From assembly GCA_013399695.1 (NCBI GenBank), contig VXAU01004024.1:452687-516686 (forward strand): a stretch of DNA of 64,000 nt, given 5' to 3'. A program made the position numbers and the translations under genes. Below are positions 36,073 through 46,161 of the stretch, piece by piece. Position 1 is the stretch's first letter, and every line of letters begins with the position of its first letter. Under the pieces are notes generated by a model. The model was not told where the DNA came from. It saw nothing but the letters and a program-made list of their open reading frames with translations, and ran no database searches. Source of the stretch: Formicarius rufipectus. Taxonomy: Eukaryota > Chordata > Aves > Passeriformes > Formicariidae.

Positions 36073-36084
36073 GTTATAAAGTCA
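35748..36084 (-). CDS. CEMIP2: CEMIP2 exon 2 (first coding exon): start codon, cytoplasmic tail, membrane anchor
   Basis: The splice acceptor lies at 36085-36086 and is followed by 12 untranslated bases, then the ATG at 36072-36070. The donor GTAAGT is at 35742-35747. It encodes residues 1-108 plus one base. The tail is rich in proline and basic residues. A hydrophobic stretch starting NTLICFAIS (residues 79-87 onward) is the single membrane anchor, with positive residues before it, as expected for a type II protein. The exon ends in SKYAPD, as in the family. The start is chosen because the ORF aligns to the family from its first residues; it is two residues shorter than human in the tail. 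The upstream polypyrimidine tract is largely a (TG)7 repeat. Confidence 0.96.
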
Positions 36085-36090
36085 CTGGAA

Positions 36091-36104
36091 CACACACACA
36101 CACA
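36091..36104. repeat. (CA)7 microsatellite at the splice acceptor of the first coding exon
   Basis: On the gene strand this is (TG)7 followed by TTCCAG, so the repeat forms most of the polypyrimidine tract of the intron 1 acceptor. Length changes here could alter splicing (inference). Confidence 0.9.
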
Positions 36105-39100
36105 TAGGGAAAATATAAGAGACAGGCTTTCAGAACACAGATCAAATATACAAAAGAAAAAAAAAGAAGTAACAACAATGAAAGGTAATTTTAAGCCACA
36201 TGTTTTAAGAACTGCCATTGAAGCTGTGGGTACTTACAAAGTATCAGTCACTCAGTCAACACTGGGCACTTGCCGTGGTATAACAGCATGGAACAATAGT
36301 ATATATGTCTTCAACAAAATTAAACTCAAAAGCATCTGGTGTGGGAGCCCACCAAAGCACAGACCACTTCTTCATAGTTTTTCACAGAGTGTTTTCACAG
36401 TTAACTAGTATTATGTGATTAAGAAATTAGCTGAACAATGAGAAAGCTAGCAACCCATGCTTCCCCATAGTTCTGCAAGGAATGACTACATGTATTTCTT
36501 CTGGACAGAGCAGCTGAATGAACTCCTCATGGTTTTCCTTATGGAAAAGAAGATGAAAAAGATAAGCCTTTCTTCCACACTGGAAGCAGTAAAATGCATT
36601 TAAATTTAATATACTAAATACTCTTCGATGTCTATCCACGCTGACAGAACTTATTCAACACTTTTAATGAGTTGAGGCATATAGAGCCCACAAATTCTTA
36701 ATCTACTGACAGTAGGACTCAAGTAAAGGTGCATCAGGAACAGTCCTGTAAGAAAGCCATCTGCATCTCATGTAGCAAACATGGTTTTTCTCACTGCTGA
36801 GATGCCTGAGTTTGGACACAAAGCAATACGACTGCTCCAGATCTCCATACCTATCACCAGAAGTGCGTGCTTGTTTTATTTCATTTACTAGCTCTGTTTC
36901 CATCTTTCTTCTGAAGCACTGAAAGAGGAAAGTGGTCACTGCCTGGCCCATCCTCACCAGCAGTTCTAACCCACCATGCTTTTCTGCTATAAGGGACACA
37001 AGCCTGCATTTGACTGTTTTCTCAGGTTTTCCAGTCAACAGTGATGCACAGAATACTCACAAAATGGGCATGATTTTTTTTTCTCATCACTATTAACATT
37101 TTTTATAGAAAAATTTTTTTGAGAAGGTTGCTCAAGTTTCAGTTGACTTAAACCTAACTTTCTACACTAAATCCTGAAGGCTATTCAGGTATAAGCCATG
37201 TATATTAAACAGCAAAGTCAAATAGGCAAATAACAACTACTAATAATGTAAGAGCATAAAGATCCTCTTTCTCTTCCATTAACAAAGGGAAGTCTGAGCC
37301 ATACTCTGAAGTGCCAGGTGTGCCAATGAAGGAGAAATATGACAACTGTAAACTTATTCTGAGAAATAGTAAAGGAGCCTTTTGTCTCACGTGGTGCAAA
37401 ACCTGCTACTTCACTGTTTCAAGGCAAGAGAGTTGTTACTATTGAACAAGCTGGATTACCCTTTCATGGAAGACAACGCACCTCCAGATGCACACACAAT
37501 GACAATAAAAGCATTGAAACATTAACTGGCATACCTATTCCAGAGTGCAAAAATTATTCCAAGTCCTCCAGCAGCATTTCTCACACCTGCTCGTTATAGC
37601 AAATCAATTTTCACCATTCTCCTCTCTATGTGTTGCGAAACTATTTCCCAAATATAATCCTCTCTTCTCAAACTTAATTTTCCAATGTGTTATGAGCACT
37701 GTGGAATAGCTTGCTTTTATCACACGTGATTTTGCACTCAACTTGTCATCTCTCAGCAGTGAAAATTCAATCATTTCTATGTTTTAGAAGCAATGGTGAA
37801 AGCTGAGCAGAGTAGCTTTTCAATTAATTCAAAGACAGTCTAGTTGAAAAAAGTATTGGACTAGCTTGTTGATTAAAAATTTTAAGAAATCTGATCCAGC
37901 ACTGAGATTTTTTTAATGGTTTGAAACCCTAACTCCTTAAACTTAAGTTTTCAATTACATCACTTATCTGTGACACCAACAAAATTACTATAGTGCTCAC
38001 TATAGTGTAACACAAAGGGCTAAAAAGTTTGTTTATTATTCAGCTATATCAATTAAATCCAGATTGGTAATACAAAACTTAACTTAGTTTTGAAGTAATT
38101 TTACCACAATTTGCCTATCAAGGCCTCCTAAAGTACTTCCAGACCTCTACGGGAAAAAAGAAAAAAATCATTCATTACAATACTTGCATCATATTTCAGG
38201 CAGATTTTATTCTGCACAAAGCATTCTGCTTTGTTTGCAAATATCATTTTGGAAACCATAAAAGTCTTCCAACTATCCCACTCAAGTGCAAACACAGGTC
38301 ATCCCAAAGACAGAGAGAAAAGAGACTGCAGAAATGCTGTCTTACCTATTATAAAATAAAAATAATGAAACGAAGCCATAAGGACATACTTAGAACATTT
38401 TGGAGATTTACCATACAGTTTTCCATTGCAACAGGAATAAGCATTGCAACACTTCCTTCCCTCTTCATGTGTTATTTGAAATTCTCTAGCTGAAAAAGGA
38501 TCTCTTCTACCATGTAGAACAGCTACAGGCTTTTTTAAAACAAAAATTGATAATCTGATTCAAATTATTGTTTACTTCCACTATGTGAAAGCCTTCAGAC
38601 AGCACCACAGAAACACATGCAGTTATGCCCCAGAGAATGTGATTATTAGTTGCATGAATAAAGTCTGTATGTCACAAATACAGCACAAGTAAAAATTTTT
38701 CTCTGTAAACACATTTACAGACTTAAAAGCAGGGCAAAAGACCCCAAACTGCTGAACTACTTAAATACCATATTTCCTTGCCAGTTCTCATGCACCTGAA
38801 TTTTCCATGTTTCCCTTTGGCCTATGTCTATGCTGTGGTCTAACGTAGCTCATGATCTGTGCATCTCTTCCTGATGGTACAATCTCAGACAAGAACACCA
38901 TGTAATTTTACAATTGTATTGTAGGATACAGAACGATGCAGTATTTTACTTTGCAGCTGCATCACAGTGTTTTCAGTAACAGTCAAGTTCTTTCACCATA
39001 TACAACCAATTACACAACAGTTATACAGAGCTTAATCTATATACAAATGTGTTATTTGTCATGTCATTCAGGCATGCTGTTGTCTTAGTATTCCCAAACT

Positions 39101-41155
39101 TCTTGCACTTCAGCCTTCAATAGGGTATTATGCAAGATTTAAAATCCATTATTCAACACAACCTTTAGCCAGGGCCACACTTAAGAATGTGTCTTCAGCT
39201 TCCTATGCACAGACTCATCTGGAGTGTCTCACATGCTTCAGCCCACAATGTACTCATTGCCACCCATCTGCTGGATGACTGCACTTACTTGCATATCACT
39301 CTTTTGCAAGAGCAGCGCCTACTCCATACAGTCCAGATTTCTGCTCATGCACCCCTCCCTAAAACATAAGCAAGCGTCCTGATCACAACAGCCAACTCAG
39401 TTTAAACTACACAAAATAAAAAAAAATAAAAAATTGTTTTGCACAGCATCTAAGTGAAAACAGTGAATACCTGCAAGTCTGGATCTGCCTAGAGAGTACC
39501 TGAGCTGCATGGACAGTAAACCCCAGCAAGCAGACAGCAATGAGCAGCTGAACAGGCTGCAACATCTGTCTCCTCAAGAATTCCTTCACCACTTTTAACT
39601 TGTGCCGCTATCACTCTCACACATTCCCATGTTGGTCTCCCACTGTGGAACACATGCACTGTACAATCAAGGGATAACACCTGAACCGCCCAAGATGTGA
39701 CTGTGTGCTTAGAAACAAACAGCATGTTTATCCATTTCTCATTTTGGGGCCAGTTTCCTGGAAAGGAATCAGCTGCTTGCACCAGATAACCCAAAACATC
39801 ACCTGATTTCACAAAAATGTGAGGAATATTCTAAGATATTTCACACTTCTCTGCTGTCAAATGCTAAATGTAATAAAACATGTCAACCATAATAGCAAAC
39901 TTCCATACCCCTACAACCTTCAGCAAACTTTGTAAAGGAGGTATGCTTAATTCCGTACAGTGCAAAGAAATAAATGCTTCCCTCATAGCATGTTTAAGGA
40001 TCACAGGTCTTAAAAACAAGAGAAACCAGAAGAAATCACACTTCTGTTGATCTAGGCTATCAAACACCAACAGGTGTAGTGTTGACCTATTACCACATTG
40101 CCTAATATCTAATATCAGTATATAATTCCCATTAAGGAAAAGGCAGAGGAAGGGTGAAGGAAAACAATACAGAGACAAAAAAAAACCTCGTGTAATGCAG
40201 CACCACAATAATTACTGCTCCTTTCCTGCTAGAGGTACTTGCCTAGTATGAAATCAAATTGCAGTCAGAGACACAAGAAAAGGGACAAGAACTTAGTATT
40301 AAAAAGCTCCTAAGTAGGTACAATTATGGAACAGAAAGTGATGTAAAGCAAACTCCTAAAGTATGACACGCACATCTTTACAAGTCACCAAGCTGTTCAA
40401 CTACAATGGAGATACTAAATTTAATGCTTCAATTGCCTTGGAAGACCCCCGTTCAACAAATCACAACCTCACCATTAAGAATGGTTCCCAATAGATACAT
40501 AGGGTGCCCACATACTTTCCTACCTGGTTCCATATTTTCTTCTACTGCTTCATTCTGAAATGACATCTGTTGAATACAACAACACAACCTGCTTTTCCAC
40601 CTGTGTACAAAAGCTGGAAAGAACAGGTCCACACTAATACAGTCAAGTAACTCTTGGAAATTGCAACAATTCTTATAACAGCCAAAAAAAATCCCAGCCA
40701 ATTTAAAAAAAAAAAAACAAAAAACCAAAAAACTGTAAAAACTCTTACTGACATCGCCTAGACACACATGCTGTTTGGTGCATGCAACCACTGAGTTTTC
40801 TCCCCTGACCTTCTGAATTTCCTGTGTAGCAACTACTAATTTTTACTGAATTTTTTGTCACACATAAAACATGCAAAGTTGCCTGATACACAACCATTTG
40901 TGCCAAGGACCACTTTCCTAAAAAAAAATCTCTCCAAGTACAGAATCACAGAACCACTTTGGTACCACATATCAAGAGACAGAAGTGAGAGCATGCATTA
41001 TATTCACACTATCAGATAACGTCTATAGATAGAAATATCTTCATCAGCTGGCCTAATGAAATCTTTGCACACACCAGTCTCTCTCCAGATCAGAAACAAA
41101 TTTCAAATTTGTACACAAGTAGGAAAAGTTGAATTATGTATGTTTAGGTGATATG

Positions 41156-41752
41156 TGTGCTGGTTTAGAGTTAAACTAGTAGGAGAAATGAATTCAACTC
41201 AGAATGGGATTGCAAGTCAGAACAACAATTTAATAAGACATCACAAAATACACTGATACAGAAGGAAATTTTATTTGTGCCACAAAAACACCAGATGTAC
41301 AACCCAGCACAGTGGGGCACAAGCAGAATGGAGCTCACCAAACCATGTGCTGAGCACCACATGGCACCCCGAGAGTTCAAAGTAAAAAGAAAACAAGAAA
41401 CCTGCTGGTGAAAATGATGGTTGCAGTCCGGTGGCAGTCTCAGTCTGGTCGAGGCTCTGGTCCTGCTCTGGATCCGAAGAGAGCTTCCAGTCCCAAAACC
41501 TCAAGCTTATATCCACTTGGGCTCAGATGGGAATGCCCAGTCCCTCGCCCAGAGCAGAGAGTTTCACAATGGGTGATTTACTCTGTGAGGTGAACAATGG
41601 TATATTTTTGGCATCTCTGATGGCCCATTAGCAGACATGACCCCTCGGGTGGGTGTGGAGGCAGGAGAACTTCCTTACCTCACAGAAGTTCCTAAACACC
41701 CATCTTGTAGCCTGAGGGGTTGGGTGTGCCTTAGGCAGCTGCTGCAAAAGGG
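41156..41752 (-). repeat. Older LTR-like sequence interrupted by the class II provirus
   Basis: On the minus strand this block has a TATAAG motif near 41512, an AATAAA signal near 41268 and a terminus reading CCAGCACA at 41163-41156, the layout of an LTR. It breaks at the target duplication of the younger provirus and should continue on the far side from 46162. I could not fix its other end or its family; the orientation is inferred from the TATA and polyadenylation motifs. Confidence 0.45.
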
Positions 41753-41758
41753 CCATTG
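41753..41758. other. Target-site duplication (left copy) of the class II provirus
   Basis: CCATTG directly before the LTR. The same six bases follow the 3' LTR at 46156-46161. Confidence 0.9.
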
Positions 41759-42068
41759 TGTGGAGGGCCCCAGCTGGACTGGGGTCTCTGTAAAACAGTT
41801 GGAACTGAAGAAGGAACTACTTTACTGCAGCCAGGTGTTGAGCACAGAAGGAAAAGACTGTGACACAGAATAGGTTTCCTGTATAGAGTGCTGAGTCATT
41901 GTTATTTGACATATGCTGTAGAGGTGTCCAATTATTTATGTAACTAAAAGGCCAATAATGCACTGACATGTCTAAAGGATAGAGTGTATATAAACGCAGC
42001 TTCCTGTACAATAAAAGGTCCTGTTTTGGAAGAAACAGTGTCATCTATAACCAACCTCGATCACGACA
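41759..42068 (+). repeat. 5' LTR of the class II provirus
   Basis: 310 bp, beginning TGTGGAGGGCC and ending ACGACA. It contains an AP-1-type TGAGTCA (41892-41898), GGCCAAT (41950-41956), a TATATAAA box (41987-41994) and AATAAA (42010-42015). The very short distance from TATA box to polyadenylation signal is like that of alpharetroviral LTRs. Confidence 0.95.
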
Positions 42069-42070
42069 TC

Positions 42071-42088
42071 TGGTGACCCTGACGTGAT
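42071..42088 (+). other. Primer binding site, tRNA-Trp type
   Basis: TGGTGACCCTGACGTGAT, two bases after the LTR, matches the tRNA-Trp site used by avian leukosis-type viruses with one difference in 18. Confidence 0.9.
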
Positions 42089-42249
42089 TGCGAGGACTTG
42101 CAAAGAAGAAGAGTGAATGAAGAAGACGTGAACCAGTTCACGAGAGAACTACGCAGATCAGCAGGAGCTGCTGAGAGGACCGGACAGCCACCAGACCTCG
42201 CCTCCTGCTTGAAGCTCCTGGTGCACGAGATCACAAACTGCTCTGCTGC

Positions 42250-43060
42250 TCCCTGCCAAGCCCTGTGCTGCCAGTGAATTACCACGGTCACTGTCGGAGC
42301 CCCGCGTTGCTGCAGAGTTCGCTTTGCTGTGTGCTGCCATGCATGCAGTCCCGCTCTGCCACGTGCAAAACTGCTGCACCTCCCCGGGTTCCGATCGCTT
42401 CGCTGCATGAGCCTGAAATCGCTGCAGTGTTCCGCTGGCTTGCCCGAGCTCCGGCCATTCTGGCTTCCTGCGGGTGCCTGAACCCACCGCTGTGCCCGCC
42501 ATTGCTCCAGCCCCGCCGTGCCGAGGGCGGGTTCTGCCACCAAGCCATGCTGAGCCCCTCCACCACCGGGCACCGAGCCAGGATCCGCTGGAGCCATGCC
42601 AGCTGCTGCCAGAGTCATGCCGTGCCTGCCACCGGCACCATGCTCGTTGCCACCGGAGTTGCACCATGCCCGCTGCTGGAGCTATGCCCATCGCCACCGG
42701 AGTTGCGCGTGCCCACCACCGGAGCCATGCCCACCCCACCAGAATCCACGAAGTGCCCCACCAAGCGCCCCACACGCCCACTGCCGGTACCCACGATGTG
42801 CCCCGCGTGCCCCACCGGAACCCACCGCCCTGCCGCATGGCGCTGCGAAAAGGCGGTACACTGAGCCCTTGCACGCCTGCCGCCGGCTGTGGCCCCTGCA
42901 GCCCCCCCGCTTTGCTGCTCCGAGAGCTGCTGAGTCATCCCTGAAGGGGGTCGAGCTCTGCTGCGTCGTATACTGCCAGAGCATTGTTGCTAAGCAACTG
43001 TACATCGTCTGTGCCCCGCGCTGCAACACCTTCATTTTTGCCGAACTGATTGTTCTAACA
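42250..43060 (+). repeat. GC-rich degenerate minisatellite in the provirus leader
   Basis: This stretch is far richer in GC and CpG than anything else in intron 1. From about 42590 to 42800 it is built of degenerate units of about 21-22 bases with recurring CCACCGGAG and CCATGCCC cores. Several frames on both strands stay open for 90-240 codons (Pro, Ala, Cys and His rich on the plus strand), as expected from low-complexity GC-rich DNA. It lies between the primer site and gag, where avian retroviruses normally have only a few hundred bases. Its origin is unknown; it could be captured host sequence or an expanded leader. Confidence 0.75.
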
Positions 43061-43246
43061 TAAGTTAATCCACAAAAAGCAGTCTAGCAAAGAAGTTTTT
43101 TCACGTCCCTTGAGTGGATGGAGAGAGATGGCGGGTGACAAGCCATAGGGGGTTGGTGGTCTGGTGTAGCTTTGAGATCGGCAGTAAAGTCGCAAGGGCC
43201 TGCCCAGATATGGATGCCTAGGTAAATAGGTGAGCCACCAGACAAC

Positions 43247-43327
43247 ATGGGTTCCTCACTCAGTGAAGAGGATGATGCTGTTACCCAGAAATGGAAGCAT
43301 ATGCTTCAGAAGAGTGGGGTTAAATAA
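43247..43327 (+). pseudogene. gag start (matrix N-terminus), stopped early
   Basis: An ATG-GGT start encodes Met-Gly-Ser-Ser, the pattern of a myristoylated retroviral matrix protein. The frame ends at a stop after 26 codons. Matrix-like remnants continue in shifted frames to about 43490, so the matrix region carries at least one frameshift. Confidence 0.65.
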
Positions 43328-43493
43328 GATACACTGCTCCTGCAGAAAATGTTAACATGTAGCAAAGAACAAGGTTATCAGGCAACGTCTGATATTGCTT
43401 TTAGTGTGCCTGTGTGGGATAAATTAGGACAGTCTTTTTGAACGTTCCACACATGGTGACAAGAATGCCATAGAGTTGTTAACTACCTAGCAT

Positions 43494-44156
43494 TTGCTAT
43501 TTGAAATACTAAAAGACTATAAGGGAACAAAAGAACCTAAGGTAGTTGTGGTCCCTGTTTCTGTCTCTGGGGAAACTCCTGAGGATACTACTCCTTTAAC
43601 TCCTTCTGCTCCTCCTCTTGAATCTCCTCCCCGGATCAATCCTTCTGAGAGCAGAACTCCTTTGGATTTTCCTTTCCCCCACCCTGAGTGGATGGAGGCA
43701 AAGGTTTTAAAGGTAAAAAGGTCTCATTCTGCCAAAAGGGGAACAATTTGGGATGATTCGGACCGATTATATAGCCCTCGTGCTCCTGCAGTTAAAAAAA
43801 GAACTTACAAAACTCCACAGGAATTGGCAAAACTCTCTCCTGTAAAACAGGAATTGGTAAAATCTTCCCCTGTAAAAGAAGAACTGGTAGAATTCTTCTC
43901 TGCAAAAACTGATCAGGCCAAAAACGCTGAAAATCACAGGGACAAAGAACACCTGCCAGAGTCTCCTGGCCTTGCCCTGTTACCCTCTCTGTCGACAGAT
44001 TCTGAAAGTGAGTCTGGGCAAAGTGAAGGGGAGAGGCCTGTAGAATGCATTCCAATGAGAATGAAACATAGAAAGGCACAAGGCAAGTCCTCTCAGGACT
44101 GGAAATATTTTTCTGCTCAAGTTACTATAAAGCCCCGTGATCCTGTGGCTTTTTGA
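43494..44156 (+). pseudogene. gag middle region with PSAP late-domain motif and internal repeats
   Basis: A 220-codon open stretch between the matrix and capsid remnants. It is rich in Pro, Ser, Glu and Lys and contains PSAPP near 43600, the type of late-domain motif that recruits Tsg101 in retroviral budding. It also carries three tandem 30-base repeats at 43821-43910 (10 residues each, pattern EL.K.SPVK.). It ends at a stop, and four in-frame stops separate it from the capsid frame that follows. Confidence 0.75.
43821..43910 (+). repeat. Three tandem 30-base repeats within gag
   Basis: Units 43821-43850, 43851-43880 and 43881-43910 each begin GAA(T/C)TGG. Their length is a multiple of three, so the frame is kept. 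The third copy has diverged most. Confidence 0.85.
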
Positions 44157-44267
44157 CAGAAAATTAGACTTTTGTCGATGGAGAATGATAATGTCGATGT
44201 CAGAAATTACTGACACACCACTAGATAATGTTTCCCAGCATGAACATCTGTATCAGGTAACGCACCA

Positions 44268-45038
44268 ATGGCTTTCCCGGTTGTAAGGGGAGATCCAGCC
44301 ACTGGGCAACCTGATGAACATACTCCATTTTCATGGAAAGTAATCCAAGAATTGCAAAAATGTGCAGTACAGTTCAGACCAAACTCCCCAGCAACTTTAC
44401 AAATGTTAATATTAACTATTGAAGAACTGACTCCATATGACATAAACATGATCGCACAAATCATTTTTCCCCTGGTTCAATTTTTGGTATTTCAGTCTAA
44501 TTGGGCTAAGCAAGCTAATGCTCAAGGGGTGAAAAATACGCAGTGGTTCCAAGATGACTCCAGATATGGCAATGGAGGTGATGTTCTAACTGGCACAGGA
44601 AAATTTTCAAACCATCACCATCAGGCACAATGGCATCCCTTAGTATTGGAACAGGCAAAAAACATCAGCCTAGAAGCTATTTTGCGTACTGCCGAGCTGT
44701 CGACCCCTAGGGCCAGATATGCCTCAATTAGGCAGGATACTAATGAACGCCTTTTGTCATTTGTGGAAAAATTGTTGGCAGCAATTGAAAAGCAGGTCTT
44801 CAATTCCCATCTACGTGATGCCTTAGTTAAACAGCTGGCCAGAGATAATGCTAAAGCAGATTGTCAAAAAATAATTGATGCTATGCATGGTGATCCTTCA
44901 CTTGGTGATATGATTCAAGCGTGTGCTAAAGTGGGATCTGTGGATCACATGATGACTGCATTGGCTAATGCTATGGCTGCAATCAACACAAAAGAATGGA
45001 AGTGTTTCTCTTGTAGACAAAAAGTGCTTAGCCAATAG
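44268..45038 (+). pseudogene. gag capsid remnant, truncated in the nucleocapsid
   Basis: 256 codons with the features of an alpha/betaretroviral capsid: an AFPVVRG-type N-terminal start, a major homology region around IRQDTNERLLSFVEKL (residues about 160-175), and the helical C-terminal part with a cysteine before the end. The frame runs into CFSCRQ, the first half of a CCHC zinc knuckle, and is then cut off. The nucleocapsid is thus lost at a deletion joint with pol. Confidence 0.88.
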
Positions 45039-45099
45039 TAACATCAAATATCATCTGCCCTCCCACCCCTTGTGTAAGCTTCATCGTCAGATCTCCATA

Positions 45100-45546
45100 G
45101 GCCAGAAGCTTCTTTCCCAAAAAGCACCTGTGCCTGGACCTACTGTCTTTACAGACGGTTTACAAAAAACAAAAAAAGCGGCAGCACTTAACATCATTAC
45201 AGATTTTGTTTGGAGTCCTTCGTCTGCTGTGGGAAACAGTTTAAGGACACTGCAATCCCTACTGCATTTTATCCCATGTCACTGTATTCCTCACTCCCCT
45301 CAGGGTCAGGGAATTGTGAAACAAACACATGGTATCCTTAAGCCCCAGTTACAAAAACAAAAGGCAGGAATGACAGGAGGAACTCCTGAGGCTCATCTGG
45401 CTAAGGCTACCTATATGCTCAATTTTGTTAACATCGCAGAGGACCAGCAGGACCTAGCCATGGTCCGGCACTTTGGGTCCTTACATAAATCCACACCTGT
45501 TTCCCCTGGGGCAAAGGTCAGTGGTCAAATCTTTGTCATCTATTAA
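45100..45546 (+). pseudogene. pol remnant: RNase H fragment joined to integrase fragment
   Basis: The frame contains TVFTDG (about 45142-45159), the first catalytic aspartate motif of retroviral RNase H. About 50 codons later it contains PHSPQGQGIV and a THGILK motif (about 45290-45345), which belong to the integrase catalytic core. Most of RNase H, the integrase zinc finger and all of reverse transcriptase are absent, so this is an internal deletion product. Confidence 0.85.
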
Positions 45547-45547
45547 T

Positions 45548-45650
45548 ATGGGGTAGAGGGTATGCTTGTGTTTCCACAGATGAAGGACCTCAATGGATAC
45601 CTGCTTGTTGTGTCCGACCTGTGCTGGGTGATGTGTGTGCATGAGTTACA
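45548..45650 (+). pseudogene. pol remnant: integrase C-terminal fragment in a shifted frame
   Basis: One frame reads WGRGYACVST then WIPACCV, the pattern of the integrase C-terminal DNA-binding domain. It is frameshifted relative to the preceding fragment and ends at a stop at about 45648-45650. No env-like sequence is recognisable between here and the polypurine tract. Confidence 0.75.
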
Positions 45651-45841
45651 TAAGGAGTTCGTTCATGGACATATTCAGCATCCAGGAAAAGAAAGACTAC
45701 AGCCAATGAAAGATGGACTGTCAGCCTTGCCTGTTTGTGCAGTTGCTTTGTATTTTCAATATTGCCAGAATTTGTATCTCTGGTGCAAGGGCCCTGCACT
45801 AGATGATACTGGCAATATTTTTTAATACAAAGAGGAGGAAT

Positions 45842-46155
45842 TGTTGGGAGGGCCCCAGCTGGACTGGGGTCTCTGTAAAACAGTTGGAACTGAAGAAGGA
45901 ACTACTTTACTGCAGCCAGGTGTCAAGCACGGAAGGAAAAGACTGTGACACCTACTAGGTTTCCTGTATAGAGTGCTGAGTCATTGTTATTTGACATGCG
46001 CTCTAGAGGTGTCCAATTAAGATTTATGTAACTAAAGGCCAATAGTGCACTGACATGTCTGAAGGATAAAGCGTATATAAACACAGCCTCCTGTACAATA
46101 AAAGGTCCTGTTTTGGAAGAAACTGTGTCGTCTATGACCAACCTCGACCATGACA
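45842..46155 (+). repeat. 3' LTR of the class II provirus
   Basis: 314 bp, beginning TGTTGGGAGGGCC and ending CATGACA, directly after the polypurine tract. It retains the AP-1-type TGAGTCA (45977-45983), the TATATAAA box and AATAAA of the 5' copy. A 3-base insertion (AGA) follows CCAATTA relative to the 5' LTR. Confidence 0.95.
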
Positions 46156-46161
46156 CCATTG
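46156..46161. other. Target-site duplication (right copy) of the class II provirus
   Basis: CCATTG directly after the 3' LTR, identical to 41753-41758. Confidence 0.9.

Larger units (their letters stand above)
41759..46155 (+). mobile_element. Class II endogenous retrovirus, internally deleted, antisense in CEMIP2 intron 1
   Basis: A 4397-base provirus bounded by a perfect 6-bp target duplication. It has matching LTRs (41759-42068 and 45842-46155), a tRNA-Trp-type primer site and a polypurine tract (AGAGGAGGAA, 45831-45840). The interior holds, in order, an unusual GC-rich leader, broken gag (matrix start, a PSAP-containing region, capsid), a fragment of RNase H, two fragments of integrase and no recognisable env. 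Reverse transcriptase is missing. The 6-bp duplication and tRNA-Trp site are typical of avian alpharetrovirus-like elements, while the capsid remnant looks alpha/beta-like. It cannot make functional proteins itself. By hand count the LTRs differ at about 20 positions plus small indels, so it is not recent but much younger than the intron 15 element. Confidence 0.95.

Noticed and set aside
35769..36218. A 149-codon minus-strand frame reading through the acceptor of exon 2 as an alternative N-terminus
   Set aside because: It is in another frame from the conserved CEMIP2 sequence and crosses the (TG)n acceptor tract.
36703..37038. A 111-codon minus-strand frame just upstream of the first coding exon as an alternative CEMIP2 exon
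   Set aside because: No family similarity, and no acceptor/donor pair that would join it in frame was evident. A chance frame is more likely.
42158..43063. Several overlapping frames of 92-238 codons on both strands
   Set aside because: They are all in one GC-rich, low-complexity repeat inside a provirus leader. GC-rich DNA has few stops, and no frame has a recognisable domain.
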